A stretch of 64,000 bases of DNA from Mucilaginibacter straminoryzae (GCF_022953055.1 NZ_JALJEJ010000015.1:1-64000), one strand, 5' to 3'. Shown: positions 32,100 through 41,872, counted from the stretch's first letter. Program-made: numbers and translations. The notes: generated by a model not told the origin, from the sequence alone.

Positions 32100-32729
32100 A
32101 TGGAAAAAGAAAAGACAGACAAAAAGGATCATATCCTGGACGTGGCAGAACGGGTATTTGCAGAAGTGGGATTTGACGGCGCTTCTACCAGGCTTATTTC
32201 CAGCGAGGCAGGCGTTAACATGGCGATGCTGAACTATTACTTCGGTTCGAAAGAAGGCTTGCTACTGGCAATTTTCGCCCGGCGCACGGCTGTATTTAAA
32301 GATCTTGTAAAAAATATAGGGACAACGGAAAATATCAGCTGTTGGGACAAGGTAGACCGTTACATTGATGCCTATACAGAAAGGGTGTTTAACAACAACT
32401 GCTTTCAAAAAATGCTCTATCAGGAATTGGCCATTACCAGGAAAGGTGAACTGACAGATAAGATCACCGAGATGATGATGGGCAGCGTAAATGAGTTTAA
32501 AAAGATCATTCAGGATGGTGTTAACTCCGGCGAATTTAAAACGGATACTGATGTTGAACTATTGATCGCGACGCTTTACGGCTCTAAGAACTTTATTCTC
32601 AATACACCGCATATTTCTTCGATAATGCTTGGCTACGAGGTACATAACCAGGAAAACCTGGATAACAAACTGAAACCACGCTTAAAGGCTTACCTGAAAA
32701 AATTGCTTAATCTGTATTTATTAAAATAA
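32100..32729 (+). CDS. TetR/AcrR family repressor of the efflux operon
   Basis: About 209 residues. The N-terminal HTH is clear (ILDVAERVFAEVGFDGAST, ISSEAGVNMAMLNYYFGSKEGLLLAIF). The ligand-binding C-terminal helical domain is family-typical but the inducer cannot be inferred. The ATG at 32100 is preferred over TTG 32073, which lies in the operator. It is the first gene of a four-gene operon, with tolC starting 3 bp downstream. A perfect palindrome over its promoter suggests autorepression. Confidence 0.93.
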   Translation: MEKEKTDKKDHILDVAERVFAEVGFDGASTRLISSEAGVNMAMLNYYFGSKEGLLLAIFARRTAVFKDLVKNIGTTENISCWDKVDRYIDAYTERVFNNNCFQKMLYQELAITRKGELTDKITEMMMGSVNEFKKIIQDGVNSGEFKTDTDVELLIATLYGSKNFILNTPHISSIMLGYEVHNQENLDNKLKPRLKAYLKKLLNLYLLK

Positions 32730-32732
32730 AAC

Positions 32733-34094
32733 ATGACCACACAAACACATACAATCATCAACCTTAAAAACAGTGCCCTTGCCAGGTACGGCATGGCGCT
32801 TGCTCTTGGGCTGCTCATGCTGGTGCAACAGGGATTTGCACAGCAGCAGAAAACAATTACTTTAGATGAAGCCATCAAACTTGGCCTGTCCAACAGCAAA
32901 ACCCTGAAGCTGTCACAAGCCAAGATCGATCAGGCAGTTTCAGAATTTAACCAGGCGAAAGACCGTTCGCTGCCTACCGCAAGCGCCGGCTTTCTGTACA
33001 ACCGGGCACAGATTCCGAACAACCACCTTGCATTGGGCGGACCTGACGGACTTACCTTACCGAAAAGCGCTAATGCCTACCTGGGCAGCGTTTCTGTAAA
33101 TGAAGCTATCTTCGCCGGTGGTAAATACAAATACGCCCGGCAATCTACAGACCTTTTAGTGCAGGTAGCACGCCTGGATGCAGACCGTGATAAAGAAGAA
33201 ATCACTTACGACATCATCAGCGAATACTACAACCTTTATAAGGTACTGCAAAGCGAAAAAGTGGTAGAAGCTAACCTGAAATCAGTAGATCAGCAGATAC
33301 ACCAGTCGCAGCGCTTCTTTGAGCAGGGCCTGGTAACCAAAAACGATGTTTTGCGTTTCCAACTGCAACGCTCTAATATCGAACTGAACGGCATCGACCT
33401 GGAAAGCAACCGCAAGATCATCAACTATAACCTGAACATCCTGTTAGGTTTACCTGAAGATACCCAGCTGACCATCGATCAGTTGAACGCGCCAACAGTG
33501 GTTTCGGCATCACTGCAAAACTACCTGGATACAGCCATGAGCAACCGCAAGGAATTGAAACAACTGGATCTGCGTACCCGCGTTGCGGAAACTAATATGA
33601 AAAGTGTACGTGCAGACAAGCTGCCAACTTTAGGCGCTTCAGCAGCAGGTTATTACCTGGATGTGGCTGCTAATCCGTTCCCAACCGGCGGTAATTATAT
33701 TACCCCGTTAACTGTAGGCCTTAGCCTTTCATGGAACTTCGGCACATTGTGGACTAATAAAAACAAGGAGGCAGAGGCCCGTATCCAACGTGACCAGGTA
33801 GTAATCAACAAAGGCATTGAGCTGGATAACGTAAAAGACGAGGTTAACCGCAATTACCAAAGCTATGTATCCGCGCTGAACCGTATCAACCTGCTGCAAA
33901 CCTCTATTGCACAGGCGACCGAGAATAACAGATTACAGGAATCGCGGTATCAGAACGCTACAGGTAACGTAACAGACCGTATAGATGCACAATCGCAATT
34001 GTATCAATCACAGATCAGCCTGGAACTGGCTAAAGCCGACGCAGGCCTGGCTTACTATAACTTAATTAAATCAACCGGAACCCTTAATAAATAA
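32733..34094 (+). CDS. TolC family outer-membrane efflux protein
   Basis: A 453-residue outer-membrane channel component. A hydrophobic leader (about 18-36, ending QQGFAQ) precedes two OEP repeats. Recognisable are ITLDEAIKLGLSNSKTLKL near residue 42, the coiled helical segments, RFFEQGLVTKNDVLRFQLQRSN near 190, and SQLYQSQISLELAKADAGLAYY near the end. It forms the exit duct for the EmrAB-type pump encoded downstream. It starts 3 bp after tetR and precedes the HlyD-family gene by 24 bp. Confidence 0.94.
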   Translation: MTTQTHTIINLKNSALARYGMALALGLLMLVQQGFAQQQKTITLDEAIKLGLSNSKTLKLSQAKIDQAVSEFNQAKDRSLPTASAGFLYNRAQIPNNHLALGGPDGLTLPKSANAYLGSVSVNEAIFAGGKYKYARQSTDLLVQVARLDADRDKEEITYDIISEYYNLYKVLQSEKVVEANLKSVDQQIHQSQRFFEQGLVTKNDVLRFQLQRSNIELNGIDLESNRKIINYNLNILLGLPEDTQLTIDQLNAPTVVSASLQNYLDTAMSNRKELKQLDLRTRVAETNMKSVRADKLPTLGASAAGYYLDVAANPFPTGGNYITPLTVGLSLSWNFGTLWTNKNKEAEARIQRDQVVINKGIELDNVKDEVNRNYQSYVSALNRINLLQTSIAQATENNRLQESRYQNATGNVTDRIDAQSQLYQSQISLELAKADAGLAYYNLIKSTGTLNK

Positions 34095-34118
34095 TACCTC
34101 TTAAAAACTTTAGATAAA

Positions 34119-35180
34119 ATGGCACAGCAAGAAGTACAAGAACAAGAAGTGAAAAAGAAACCGAACCGTGTAATACCTATTATATTGGGTGTACTGTTAA
34201 TCGGCGGTATCATTTTCGGTATCAAAGAATATATATACTACAGCAAACACGTAGATACAGATGATGCGCAGATCGACGGCGATATCAGCCCGGTAGTGGC
34301 TCGCGTAGGCGGTTATGTAGACAGCATCATGTTTGAAGATAACCAGCATGTGAATAAAGGGCAGTTGCTGGTTAAAATTGACGACCGCGACTATAAAGTG
34401 AAACTGGAACAAGCCTTAGCCGCACAAAAAGGTGCAGGTGCAAGCATCGGCGTAGGCCAGGCGCAGATCTACCAGAACGCAGCTGCTTCTGCCAGCGCAA
34501 AAGCACAGGTAACATCTGCCGCAGCCCGCTTAGATAAAACTCAAAAAGATTATCAACGTTATGCCAACCTGGTAAAGGATGGTTCTATCACCCAGCAACA
34601 GTTTGACCAGGCACGTGCAGATCTGCAGGTTGCCCAAGCTAATTACCAGGCTGCAAAAGATCAATACAATGCTGCAGTTCAACAAACTGGCGCAGTACGT
34701 AACCAGTTAAAGGTAACTACCACCGGTGTAGACCAGCGCCAGGCAGATGTTGATTATGCTAAACTGCAACTATCTTACACTCATATCTATGCACCATCAA
34801 GCGGTGTTACTTCTAAAAAGAGCGTACAGGTAGGCCAGTTGGTACAGCCAGGCCAGACATTGTTCTCTGTTGTGAACGATAACAGCTTATATATCACTGC
34901 GAACTTTAAAGAAACCCAGTTAGAGGATATCCGCAATGGCCAGAAAGTAGACGTGGAAGTAGACGCTTACCCCGATCTGAAAATAGAGGGTACCGTTTAC
35001 AACTTCTCGCCTGCTACCGGTGCTAAATTCTCTTTGCTGCCACCGGACAACGCTACCGGTAACTTTGTGAAAGTGGTACAACGTGTACCTGTAAAGATTA
35101 AAATTAACGCTAACAAAGATGTGATGGACAAATTGCGTCCGGGTATGAGCGTTAACGTTTCTGTAATTACTAAAGAATAA
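34119..35180 (+). CDS. HlyD/EmrA family membrane fusion protein
   Basis: A 353-residue periplasmic adaptor. A single membrane anchor spans about residues 18-38. The biotinyl-lipoyl half follows (VDTDDAQIDGDISPVVARVGGYVDSI near 47), then an Ala/Gln-rich coiled-coil hairpin (about 95-205), the second lipoyl half (LQLSYTHIYAPSSGVTSKKSV near 212) and a beta-barrel region (ANFKETQLEDIRNGQKVDVEVDAYP). It links the DHA2 transporter to the TolC protein. The transporter gene starts 5 bp downstream. Confidence 0.95.
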   Translation: MAQQEVQEQEVKKKPNRVIPIILGVLLIGGIIFGIKEYIYYSKHVDTDDAQIDGDISPVVARVGGYVDSIMFEDNQHVNKGQLLVKIDDRDYKVKLEQALAAQKGAGASIGVGQAQIYQNAAASASAKAQVTSAAARLDKTQKDYQRYANLVKDGSITQQQFDQARADLQVAQANYQAAKDQYNAAVQQTGAVRNQLKVTTTGVDQRQADVDYAKLQLSYTHIYAPSSGVTSKKSVQVGQLVQPGQTLFSVVNDNSLYITANFKETQLEDIRNGQKVDVEVDAYPDLKIEGTVYNFSPATGAKFSLLPPDNATGNFVKVVQRVPVKIKINANKDVMDKLRPGMSVNVSVITKE

Positions 35181-35185
35181 TTATT

Positions 35186-36727
35186 ATGGCTGAAACCGGC
35201 TTTAAAAAGTGGATCATCACCATTACGGTGATCACGGCTTCGCTTCTGGAGCTGATTGATACCACTATCGTAAACGTAGCGTTGCCCCACATACAGGGTA
35301 ACCTTGGCGCCACCCTCGAGGATGTGGCCTGGGTGGTAACCGGTTATGCCGTGGCTAACGTGATCGTACTGCCCATGTCGGGCTGGCTGGGGAGTCGTTT
35401 CGGAAGGAAGCAATACTTCATGGCATCTATCATCGTGTTTACGGTGGTGTCGTTCCTGTGCGGTAACGCACATACCATGAACGAACTGGTGCTGTTCAGG
35501 GTACTGCAAGGCTTTGCCGGTGGGGGCTTAATCTCAACCGCCCAGGCTATCCTGCTGGAAACCTGGCCACGTGAACAAATTGGTACCGCCACCGCCTTAT
35601 TTGGTTTAGGAGCGGTAGTTGGTCCAACCGTAGGCCCTACTATTGGTGGCTGGATTGTAGAAACCTACTCCTGGCCATGGATATTCTATGTAAATATCCC
35701 GGTGGGTGCGCTTGCGGCCTTCTTCACCTACACGTTTGTGCGGGAAACGCCCAAAGACAGTAGCCGACCAGTTGATTGGTGGGGAATTATCCTCTTAGCC
35801 ATCGCTGTAGGTAGCTTACAAACCGTATTGGAAAAAGGTGAAAGCGAAGACTGGTTTGCAAAAACCTATATTTTAGTGCTGACCATTACTGCCGTGCTTG
35901 GATTTTTACTGTTTATTTGGCGGGAAACAAGTACCAACCACCCGATTGTAAACTTCAGTATTATGCGGCACCGGAGTTTCTCCGTCGGTATGTTTACCTC
36001 ATTCGTGCTCGGGTTTGGTTTGTATGGCTCGGTATTCGTATTCCCGGTATTTTGCCAGAACCTGCTGGGTTTTAATGCGCAGCAAACGGGCGAGCTGTTG
36101 TTCCCCGGTGGTTTATGTACTATTGTAATGATGCCATTTATTGGTAAAATGCTTAACAAAGGTATTCCTGCACAGTTTATGGCTACCGCGGGTATGTTCC
36201 TGTTCTTTGTGTTTACCAACATGCTGAGCCACTCCACACTGGCGACAGGCGAGAAAGATGTGCTGATCCCCTTGCTAATCCGTGGTGTGGGTATGGCCTT
36301 ACTGTTCGTTCCGCTGACCACACTGGCCATGGCCGACCTTAAAGGTCCGGAAATTGGCCAGGGTTCTGGTTTAAATAACATGATGCGCCAGTTAGGCGGA
36401 TCTTTCGGTATCGCCGTATTAACTACCGTTATACATACCCGGCAGGGCCTGCACCGCAGCAACCTGCTGGTAAATATTAACCAGTATAACCCTGCTTTTG
36501 TAGAACGTTTTAATGGTTATGTACACGCCTTTGTGGCCAAAGGACAATCTATGGTAGATGCAACTACCATGGCTTACCGTGCTATGGAAGGTGTAATTGT
36601 TCGTCAGTCCCTGCTTCTTACCTATGATGACGCTTACTGGCTATCGGGCATGGTGATGTTATTCTCCATCCCGCTGTTGTACCTGCAGCCGTTTAAGAAA
36701 TTAAAAGCGGCAACAGATGCACACTAA
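35186..36727 (+). CDS. DHA2 family MFS multidrug transporter (EmrB/QacA type)
   Basis: A 513-residue proton-driven drug exporter with about 14 membrane spans. Visible family motifs are LIDTTIVNVALPHIQGNL near residue 22 (motif D1), GSRFGRKQ near 70 (motif A) and LGAVVGPTVGPTIGGWI near 140 (motif C). It forms a tripartite pump with the two preceding gene products. Substrates are unknown. The reading ends before two hairpins that separate it from the converging peroxidase genes. Confidence 0.95.
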   Translation: MAETGFKKWIITITVITASLLELIDTTIVNVALPHIQGNLGATLEDVAWVVTGYAVANVIVLPMSGWLGSRFGRKQYFMASIIVFTVVSFLCGNAHTMNELVLFRVLQGFAGGGLISTAQAILLETWPREQIGTATALFGLGAVVGPTVGPTIGGWIVETYSWPWIFYVNIPVGALAAFFTYTFVRETPKDSSRPVDWWGIILLAIAVGSLQTVLEKGESEDWFAKTYILVLTITAVLGFLLFIWRETSTNHPIVNFSIMRHRSFSVGMFTSFVLGFGLYGSVFVFPVFCQNLLGFNAQQTGELLFPGGLCTIVMMPFIGKMLNKGIPAQFMATAGMFLFFVFTNMLSHSTLATGEKDVLIPLLIRGVGMALLFVPLTTLAMADLKGPEIGQGSGLNNMMRQLGGSFGIAVLTTVIHTRQGLHRSNLLVNINQYNPAFVERFNGYVHAFVAKGQSMVDATTMAYRAMEGVIVRQSLLLTYDDAYWLSGMVMLFSIPLLYLQPFKKLKAATDAH

Positions 36728-36732
36728 GTTGT

Positions 36733-36770
36733 AAAAAAGACGAAGCCGTTCAGGTCGCATCTGAACGGCT
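36733..36770. terminator. Hairpin after the efflux operon
   Basis: A 10-bp perfect stem AGCCGTTCAG / CTGAACGGCT (36744-36753 and 36761-36770). The T-run is on the minus-strand side (36733-36739), so it works best for minus-strand transcripts passing the AhpD-like gene. Confidence 0.6.
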
Positions 36771-36916
36771 CGCCAAAAAAATACAATTAAAATAGTCGCC
36801 CCCCGAAAACACACTGACTAAGTATATTGAAACCGAAGGTTGCTTAATCTTAATTCTAAAATTAACGAATTTTATTGGAAATAACCAAAATGTTTTCCAC
36901 AATTAATTAAAAGCTA

Positions 36917-36949
36917 AAAAGGCCCGAATTGATGAAATTCGGGCCTTTT
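36917..36949. terminator. Bidirectional terminator between efflux and peroxidase genes
   Basis: A 14-bp perfect stem AAAAGGCCCGAATT / AATTCGGGCCTTTT around GATGA, with A/T tails on both sides. The remaining intergenic sequence (36771-36916) shows nothing recognisable. Confidence 0.9.
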
Positions 36950-36969
36950 AGTTTAAAAAAATGTGCTTG

Positions 36970-37554
36970 TTAATAAACTACCTTGCCGGTAGCGGTTACT
37001 AATGAAGCAATCCTAACAGCATCAAAGATGCGTTCTTCGGTAGTTCCCAGCTTAATTAACGAATCTTCGTGAGCATTTACACACATCTCGCAACCATTAA
37101 CTGCTGATACGGCAAGGCTCATCAATTCAAAAAATTCTTTCCCGGTAACCGGTTTCATCATTAGCTGCATACGGATACGCGCCGGGATTTGGGTGTATTT
37201 TTCCTTTTGCGTAAAGTGCCTGAAACGGTAGAACACATTGTTTGAAGCCAGCAAAGAAGCACATCCCACCGCTTCTGCAATTTCTGCCGCAGTAGCGCCC
37301 TGCTGCTCGCTGTATTGGGTATAATATGCAGTAAGCGGGCCGTTGTTGTTATTAACTGCGATGGACAACCCGATCAACCCGCACTCCTTAGTGCTCAGGT
37401 GCTCTGAGGTAAGTGTGCTGATGAAGTTCAGTTTCAGATCGCGTACATAGCGCGACTCGCCTTTCTCCAATAATTCTAAAGCAGCATTACGATAAGTTTT
37501 ATCTAACGATACCGCTTCTAATATTTCATTTATAACGTCTGTAGTTTCGCTCAT
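36970..37554 (-). CDS. AhpD-like carboxymuconolactone decarboxylase family protein
   Basis: A 194-residue all-helical alkylhydroperoxidase-type protein. The catalytic pattern CxxC-x3-H is present as GCEMCVNAHE (Cys155, Cys158, His162). AhpD reduces peroxides or recycles AhpC. It lies 102 bp downstream of an AhpC-type peroxiredoxin gene, although a terminator hairpin separates them, so it may receive only read-through transcription. The start at 37554 is the first ATG. Confidence 0.9.
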   Translation of the reverse strand: MSETTDVINEILEAVSLDKTYRNAALELLEKGESRYVRDLKLNFISTLTSEHLSTKECGLIGLSIAVNNNNGPLTAYYTQYSEQQGATAAEIAEAVGCASLLASNNVFYRFRHFTQKEKYTQIPARIRMQLMMKPVTGKEFFELMSLAVSAVNGCEMCVNAHEDSLIKLGTTEERIFDAVRIASLVTATGKVVY

Positions 37555-37608
37555 GGTCTCTTATAAATCCTCTCAGATATTGAGGAATCCATTATTTTAA
37601 TTGTTAAA

Positions 37609-37637
37609 CAAAAAACCCTCTCTGTTTAGGGAGAGGG
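37609..37637 (-). terminator. Terminator between the ahpC-type and AhpD-like genes
   Basis: CCCTCTC / GAGAGGG stem (37616-37622 and 37631-37637) with a run of six T on the minus strand. The sequence resembles the palindromic repeat family seen at 11884 and 28131, which may have been adopted as a terminator. Confidence 0.65.
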
Positions 37638-37656
37638 CTTCTTTCGAAATAAATTA

Positions 37657-38202
37657 TTATGCAGTTAAAGTTTCCTGGCCTTTTTCCCAGTTACAAGGGC
37701 AAAGCTCGTCGGTTTGTAAACCGTCCAGTACACGCAATACTTCTTTAACGTTACGGCCTACGTTCAGGTCGTTAACACATACCCAACGTACAACGCCGGT
37801 AGGGTCGATAATGAAAGTAGCACGGTAAGCAATTTTCTCAGTAGGCTCCAGGATACCTAATTCTTCAGCTAAAGATTTTGAAGTATCAGCTAACATCGGG
37901 AATTTCAAATCGCGCAGATCATCGTGGTTGTTTCTCCAGGCCAGGTGAACAAATTCAGAGTCCGTAGAAGCACCGATCAAACGGGTATCGCGGTCGCGGA
38001 ATTCACCGTAGCTTTTGTTAAACTCTGCAATTTCTGTAGGGCATACAAAAGTAAAGTCTTTTGGCCACCAGAAAATAACGGTCCAAACGTTATCGTCATT
38101 TACCAGGTAGTCTGAAGTGATGTCTTCAAACTCTTTACCTTTTTCTATACTTACTACAGCTTTTTTATTAAAAGCAGGAAATTTTTCACCAACTGTTATC
38201 AT
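37657..38202 (-). CDS. AhpC/TSA family 2-Cys peroxiredoxin
   Basis: A 181-residue cytoplasmic peroxidase. The peroxidatic Cys54 is in DFTFVCPTEI. The C-terminal resolving region reads ELCPCNWEKG (Cys168 and Cys170), a CPC form. The thioredoxin fold is otherwise standard (GASTDSEFVHLAW, TFIIDPTGVVRWV). It detoxifies peroxides, with the AhpD-like protein encoded next as a plausible reductant partner. A TATCTTTG promoter element is 26 bp upstream. Confidence 0.93.
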   Translation of the reverse strand: MITVGEKFPAFNKKAVVSIEKGKEFEDITSDYLVNDDNVWTVIFWWPKDFTFVCPTEIAEFNKSYGEFRDRDTRLIGASTDSEFVHLAWRNNHDDLRDLKFPMLADTSKSLAEELGILEPTEKIAYRATFIIDPTGVVRWVCVNDLNVGRNVKEVLRVLDGLQTDELCPCNWEKGQETLTA

Positions 38203-38227
38203 TATTTGTTTTTCTTTAAAGTTTTCA

Positions 38228-38235
38228 CAAAGATA
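38228..38235 (-). promoter_or_regulatory. -7 element of the peroxiredoxin gene
   Basis: The minus strand reads TATCTTTG, a perfect TAnnTTTG match, 25-33 bp upstream of the start codon. The -33 region is not clear. Confidence 0.5.
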
Positions 38236-38333
38236 ACCAAATAAGAAGCGGCATGAAATTGAATAAATTGATAAGGGTATAGGTAAAATCTATAATGATA
38301 CCAGACAGCTATCAGTCAGAGCTAATAACCGCT

Positions 38334-38765
38334 TTAGTTACTATCTATTTTCTGTTTAGCATGGTAGTATTTACGCATGAATTGCGACATTTTAAGGCAA
38401 GGGGTATCCAGTTTGGCATCCATCTTCATCACCCAGTTATAAAGTGTATCGGGATAATTTAAACGGCGGTTCAACTCCGTGATATTTTTGTTGTATAGTT
38501 CATCTACCAGGTTCTTTCTATCCCCACCCAACTCTTTTGAAGAATCTGTTAATGGAAATTTCTTCTCAGCAAATTTTGTTGCCCTGTAATATTCTGCTAA
38601 ATAATTCACCTTAATATCGCAAAAGTCACAGTGATATTTTGCCTGAGTTATTTTATCGAGGCTATCACGAATTTTTGATTTTACTTCTTGAGGCGACTTT
38701 GTTTCAGAAGGTGAAAAACAACTGGTCACCATTAGACAAATCAGGAGGATTAGAGGTTTTTTCAT
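38334..38765 (-). CDS. Small lipoprotein, 143 aa
   Basis: A lipoprotein leader (MKKPLILLICLMVTSC, lipidated Cys16) is followed by a helical, Lys-rich mature chain. Four more Cys occur, including a CDFC pair at about 46-49 that could form a disulfide or metal site. No family recognised. The gene stands alone between the peroxiredoxin gene and a 500-bp low-information region. Confidence 0.6.
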   Translation of the reverse strand: MKKPLILLICLMVTSCFSPSETKSPQEVKSKIRDSLDKITQAKYHCDFCDIKVNYLAEYYRATKFAEKKFPLTDSSKELGGDRKNLVDELYNKNITELNRRLNYPDTLYNWVMKMDAKLDTPCLKMSQFMRKYYHAKQKIDSN

Positions 38766-39081
38766 TGTTAAAGCATTTAGGTTAAGAAATTAATTTTTTT
38801 CCTGTGACGATGCCGCCCTTTCTACCGCGCTATCTGCAATACTTACAATTTTGCGTGCTTTACAATCAAATTTTCCCTCAAAGTGATTACTTAGGAGGGG
38901 TAGCACCGTAGCGTTAAATATACCAGCAGCGCCAAGGATAAGGCATTTGATATCTAAGTTACGTTATTATTTTGATTTGATCAATAGAGGGAATCTCCTT
39001 AAAAAGGCAACAATATTTGCCTGTCTATCAACTGAGTATCACCCGGCGAATATGAATTCTATTCTGGCTTTAATTAATACT
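38766..39081. other. Intergenic region with no recognised element
   Basis: About 316 bp. I found no ORF, promoter match of quality, terminator or repeat family shared with the rest of the window. It may contain decayed coding sequence, but nothing can be identified. Confidence 0.5.
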
Positions 39082-39285
39082 CTAGGAGCTACTGTCCAAG
39101 GTGAATTCTGCTAAGAGATTAATCAATACTTTTCGTGGAAGATCTGTAGTGCCCCAACTCATCGTCGCACGATTCGTATATAGATATATCAGGTTTAGCT
39201 GATTCAGCCTATCGTCTTTGATCGCTTTGATCTGGATTTGACGATTGTAATCGGAGTACCTGAATTTTATTTTAGTTCTATCCAT
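39082..39285 (-). CDS. Doubtful small ORF, 67 aa
   Basis: Starts inside the last codons of the exonuclease gene (19-bp overlap) and runs into low-information DNA. The predicted protein is polar and basic without signal peptide or known motif. It may be a chance ORF or a remnant; it is listed because the region is otherwise empty. Confidence 0.2.
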   Translation of the reverse strand: MDRTKIKFRYSDYNRQIQIKAIKDDRLNQLNLIYLYTNRATMSWGTTDLPRKVLINLLAEFTLDSSS

Positions 39286-40034
39286 ACAGGCGCATGGTCA
39301 CTGGTTTTTTCCCAACCGCGTACGTGCTTATCCACACCTGCTTTTTGTAATTTCTCTTTCAGTTGCGGGCTAAGTAAAAAGTGGTCTATCCGTAGCCCGG
39401 CGTTACGGCCATAGGCGTTACGGAAATAATCCCAAAAGGTATAGATCACCTCATTGGGATAAAGCGTACGGACGGCATCCGTCCAACCCTGGCCAAGCAG
39501 TTTATGAAAAGCGGCACGGGTTTCCGGGCGGAAAAGTGCGTCATCAACCCAACGCTCTGGTTTGTACACATCTATTTCTGTCGGCATTACGTTATAGTCA
39601 CCCGTGATAATTACAGGCTTATCGCTTTTAACCAGCCCATCTGCATATGTGATCAGCCTGTCGAACCATTGTAGCTTATAATCGAACTTTGGCCCGGGCG
39701 CAGGGTTACCATTTGGCAGGTAAAGGCAACCAATGGTGATACCTTTTACTTCCGCCTCAATGTAACGGCTTTGCTCATCCGTCGGGTCTCCCGGCAGTCC
39801 CCTGCCAGTCTCTACAATATCATGCTTACTTAGAATCGCTACACCGTTCCAGCTTTTTTGCCCGTGCCACACGGCGTTATAGCCTGCTTCGGCTATTGCC
39901 TCACGCGGAAAGTTTTCTTGCGGGGCTTTTAGCTCCTGTAGGCAGGCCACATCTGGCTGGGTTTCATTAAGCCATCGCAGCAGAACGGGTAACCTGCCAT
40001 TTACACCATTTACGTTATAAGTAGCTATTCTCAT
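39267..40034 (-). CDS. xth: Exodeoxyribonuclease III / AP endonuclease
   Basis: About 255 residues of the EEP nuclease fold, repairing abasic sites and 3'-blocked ends. Seen in order: MRIATYNVNGVNGR at the start, CLQELKAP near 31 (metal-binding Glu), WNGVAILSK near 65, ITGDYNVMPTE near 145 and the terminal GWEKTSDHAPVWIEL with the catalytic Asp-His. The frame extends to 40070, but the ATG at 40034 is the family start. It follows the histidine kinase gene on the same strand. Confidence 0.95.
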   Translation of the reverse strand: MRIATYNVNGVNGRLPVLLRWLNETQPDVACLQELKAPQENFPREAIAEAGYNAVWHGQKSWNGVAILSKHDIVETGRGLPGDPTDEQSRYIEAEVKGITIGCLYLPNGNPAPGPKFDYKLQWFDRLITYADGLVKSDKPVIITGDYNVMPTEIDVYKPERWVDDALFRPETRAAFHKLLGQGWTDAVRTLYPNEVIYTFWDYFRNAYGRNAGLRIDHFLLSPQLKEKLQKAGVDKHVRGWEKTSDHAPVWIELK

Positions 40035-40088
40035 GATTTTCTCCGGGTAAGCGCTAAAGATATAAAACACCCGGATAGCGAAGAAGTT

Positions 40089-41840
40089 CTATTGAACTAC
40101 AGGCAGGGTAAAGGTAAATTTGCTGCCTTCGCCCGGCTTACTTTCTACCTTGATCGTGCCGCTTTGGGCTTCGATAAAATCTTTTGAAATGGCGAGCCCT
40201 AAACCTGTCCCCGCTTTATTCTGTCCGTCTTGTGGCACCTGGAAATACCTGTCGAACAAATGTTGCTGGTATTGCTCTTCTATTCCTTTACCAAAATCCT
40301 GAACAGAAAAAACAACGTTATTAGCCTGGTGGATCACCGTTACTTTAATTACCGAATCTTCCGGGCTGTATCTTAACGCGTTCGAAAGCAGGTTAACCAT
40401 CACCCAGGCTGTTTTCTCTACATCTGCCCATACCATGGGCAAGTTGCTTGCTGCGTCAAGTTCCAGCCGCACGCCCTTTTGCTCTGCCGCAAACCTGACC
40501 AGGTTGAACGCGTAATCCACAATTTTAGCTGGCGTTTCGCGGGCAAAGTTTAACTGCAGCTTACCGGTTTCGGCCTGGGCCATATTCAACAACTCACCGG
40601 TAAGCTTTAGCAGTCGGTCGTTATCGGCATGGATCTGCTGCAGCAGCTCTTCCTGCTCCTGGTTCCACGTGCCGATGCGCTTGTCCTGCAACAGACTCAA
40701 GCTCATTTTTATGGATGAAATAGGGGTCTTCAACTCGTGCGAAACCGTTGCAATAAAATTGGTTTTGGCATCGTCGCGCTCTACAAACTCGGTAACGTTT
40801 TTAAAGACAATCACCCTGCCTGCGGTCAAAGTTGCTTTATGCAATTCACCTTCCTGAATAGCTTTGTAGTTGGGAACGGCTATTTCGCGGGTTTCAATTT
40901 TATAATACTTCTTCTTTCCGCCTGCGGCTACTTCAACAGGCCCGGCCGGGATACGGTTTCCTGTAATAAAGCCGAACATCTCATGCCTTTGCTCCAGCCC
41001 GGTAATGGGTATACCGGTAACCGCCTGCTTATGGATCCCCAGCAGTTGCTCTGCGGCTTTGTTGATAAACAATATCTTCCCCGCCTCATCCAGACCGATA
41101 ATGGCATCCTGCATCTGCTCAATAATGGTTTCGATGCGCAACTTTTCAGACTTTAACTGGGCGGTATTACTCCCCTCCCACTCGCTTAGCTGTAGCGCCA
41201 TGCGGTTAAAAGCTTTAGCTACTTGCCCAAATTCATCGTCACGTTCAAAATCTAACCGCTGGCTGTAATTCTTCTCTGTTATTTCGCGGATACCCGTTAG
41301 CAAACTCTGCAACGGCTGATCAATAAAATCTGGAAAGTTAACGCTGAAGCTGAGCAGGATTAAAAAAACGAATCCACCAATGAAACCTAAAGCCGTTAGC
41401 GCCTGGCTGGCCGAAGCCCGGGCTGCCTGGTTTTTTTTAAGGATAGCTGCGAGGTTTATCTCCTCTATTTTCTGCAGATCGACACGCATCAGCCGGGCGA
41501 CCTGCTGCAAGCTATCCTGTTGTTGATTACTGGCTATTTGTTCAAACCTATGCCGTAAATCAGCAGTGGCTATCCGCTCGCCGGGCTCCGTTACGTTATG
41601 CTCCTGCCGGGTAAGCTGGCCGTTAAAAGCGGCAAAGCTTTGCGAATTTAGCGGTAACGGCGACTGATCCAGAATGACACGCATACCCCTGGTATAGGTA
41701 AGCGTCTCGTAATTATTCTTCAGGATCAGTTTTGAATCTGCCGAGATTCTCTGGATATACCATAAAGCCGTCGCACCAAAAAAGATGAATACGATAAAAA
41801 GAAAGGCAAAGCCCGCCCGAAGCCTGGTTTTAATTTTCAT
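40089..41840 (-). CDS. Membrane sensor histidine kinase with HAMP and PAS domains
   Basis: 583 residues. Membrane spans at about 9-30 and 148-168 bound a helical periplasmic sensor. HAMP is at about 170-225. A PAS domain spans about 235-345 (ILFINKAAEQLLGIH). The HisKA phospho-acceptor is in ATVSHELKTPISS near 365, and the HATPase domain has the N-box NLLSNALRYSPED and G-boxes (DFGKGIEEQ, GTGLGLAI). It is encoded 32 bp downstream of kup, and the sigma-54 regulator lies just upstream of kup, so the three probably form a potassium-related unit. The HK layout resembles kinases found near kdp operons in this phylum. Confidence 0.92.
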   Translation of the reverse strand: MKIKTRLRAGFAFLFIVFIFFGATALWYIQRISADSKLILKNNYETLTYTRGMRVILDQSPLPLNSQSFAAFNGQLTRQEHNVTEPGERIATADLRHRFEQIASNQQQDSLQQVARLMRVDLQKIEEINLAAILKKNQAARASASQALTALGFIGGFVFLILLSFSVNFPDFIDQPLQSLLTGIREITEKNYSQRLDFERDDEFGQVAKAFNRMALQLSEWEGSNTAQLKSEKLRIETIIEQMQDAIIGLDEAGKILFINKAAEQLLGIHKQAVTGIPITGLEQRHEMFGFITGNRIPAGPVEVAAGGKKKYYKIETREIAVPNYKAIQEGELHKATLTAGRVIVFKNVTEFVERDDAKTNFIATVSHELKTPISSIKMSLSLLQDKRIGTWNQEQEELLQQIHADNDRLLKLTGELLNMAQAETGKLQLNFARETPAKIVDYAFNLVRFAAEQKGVRLELDAASNLPMVWADVEKTAWVMVNLLSNALRYSPEDSVIKVTVIHQANNVVFSVQDFGKGIEEQYQQHLFDRYFQVPQDGQNKAGTGLGLAISKDFIEAQSGTIKVESKPGEGSKFTFTLPVVQ

Positions 41841-41872
41841 ATACCTTGTCTTTCTATCGTTATTAATTAAAT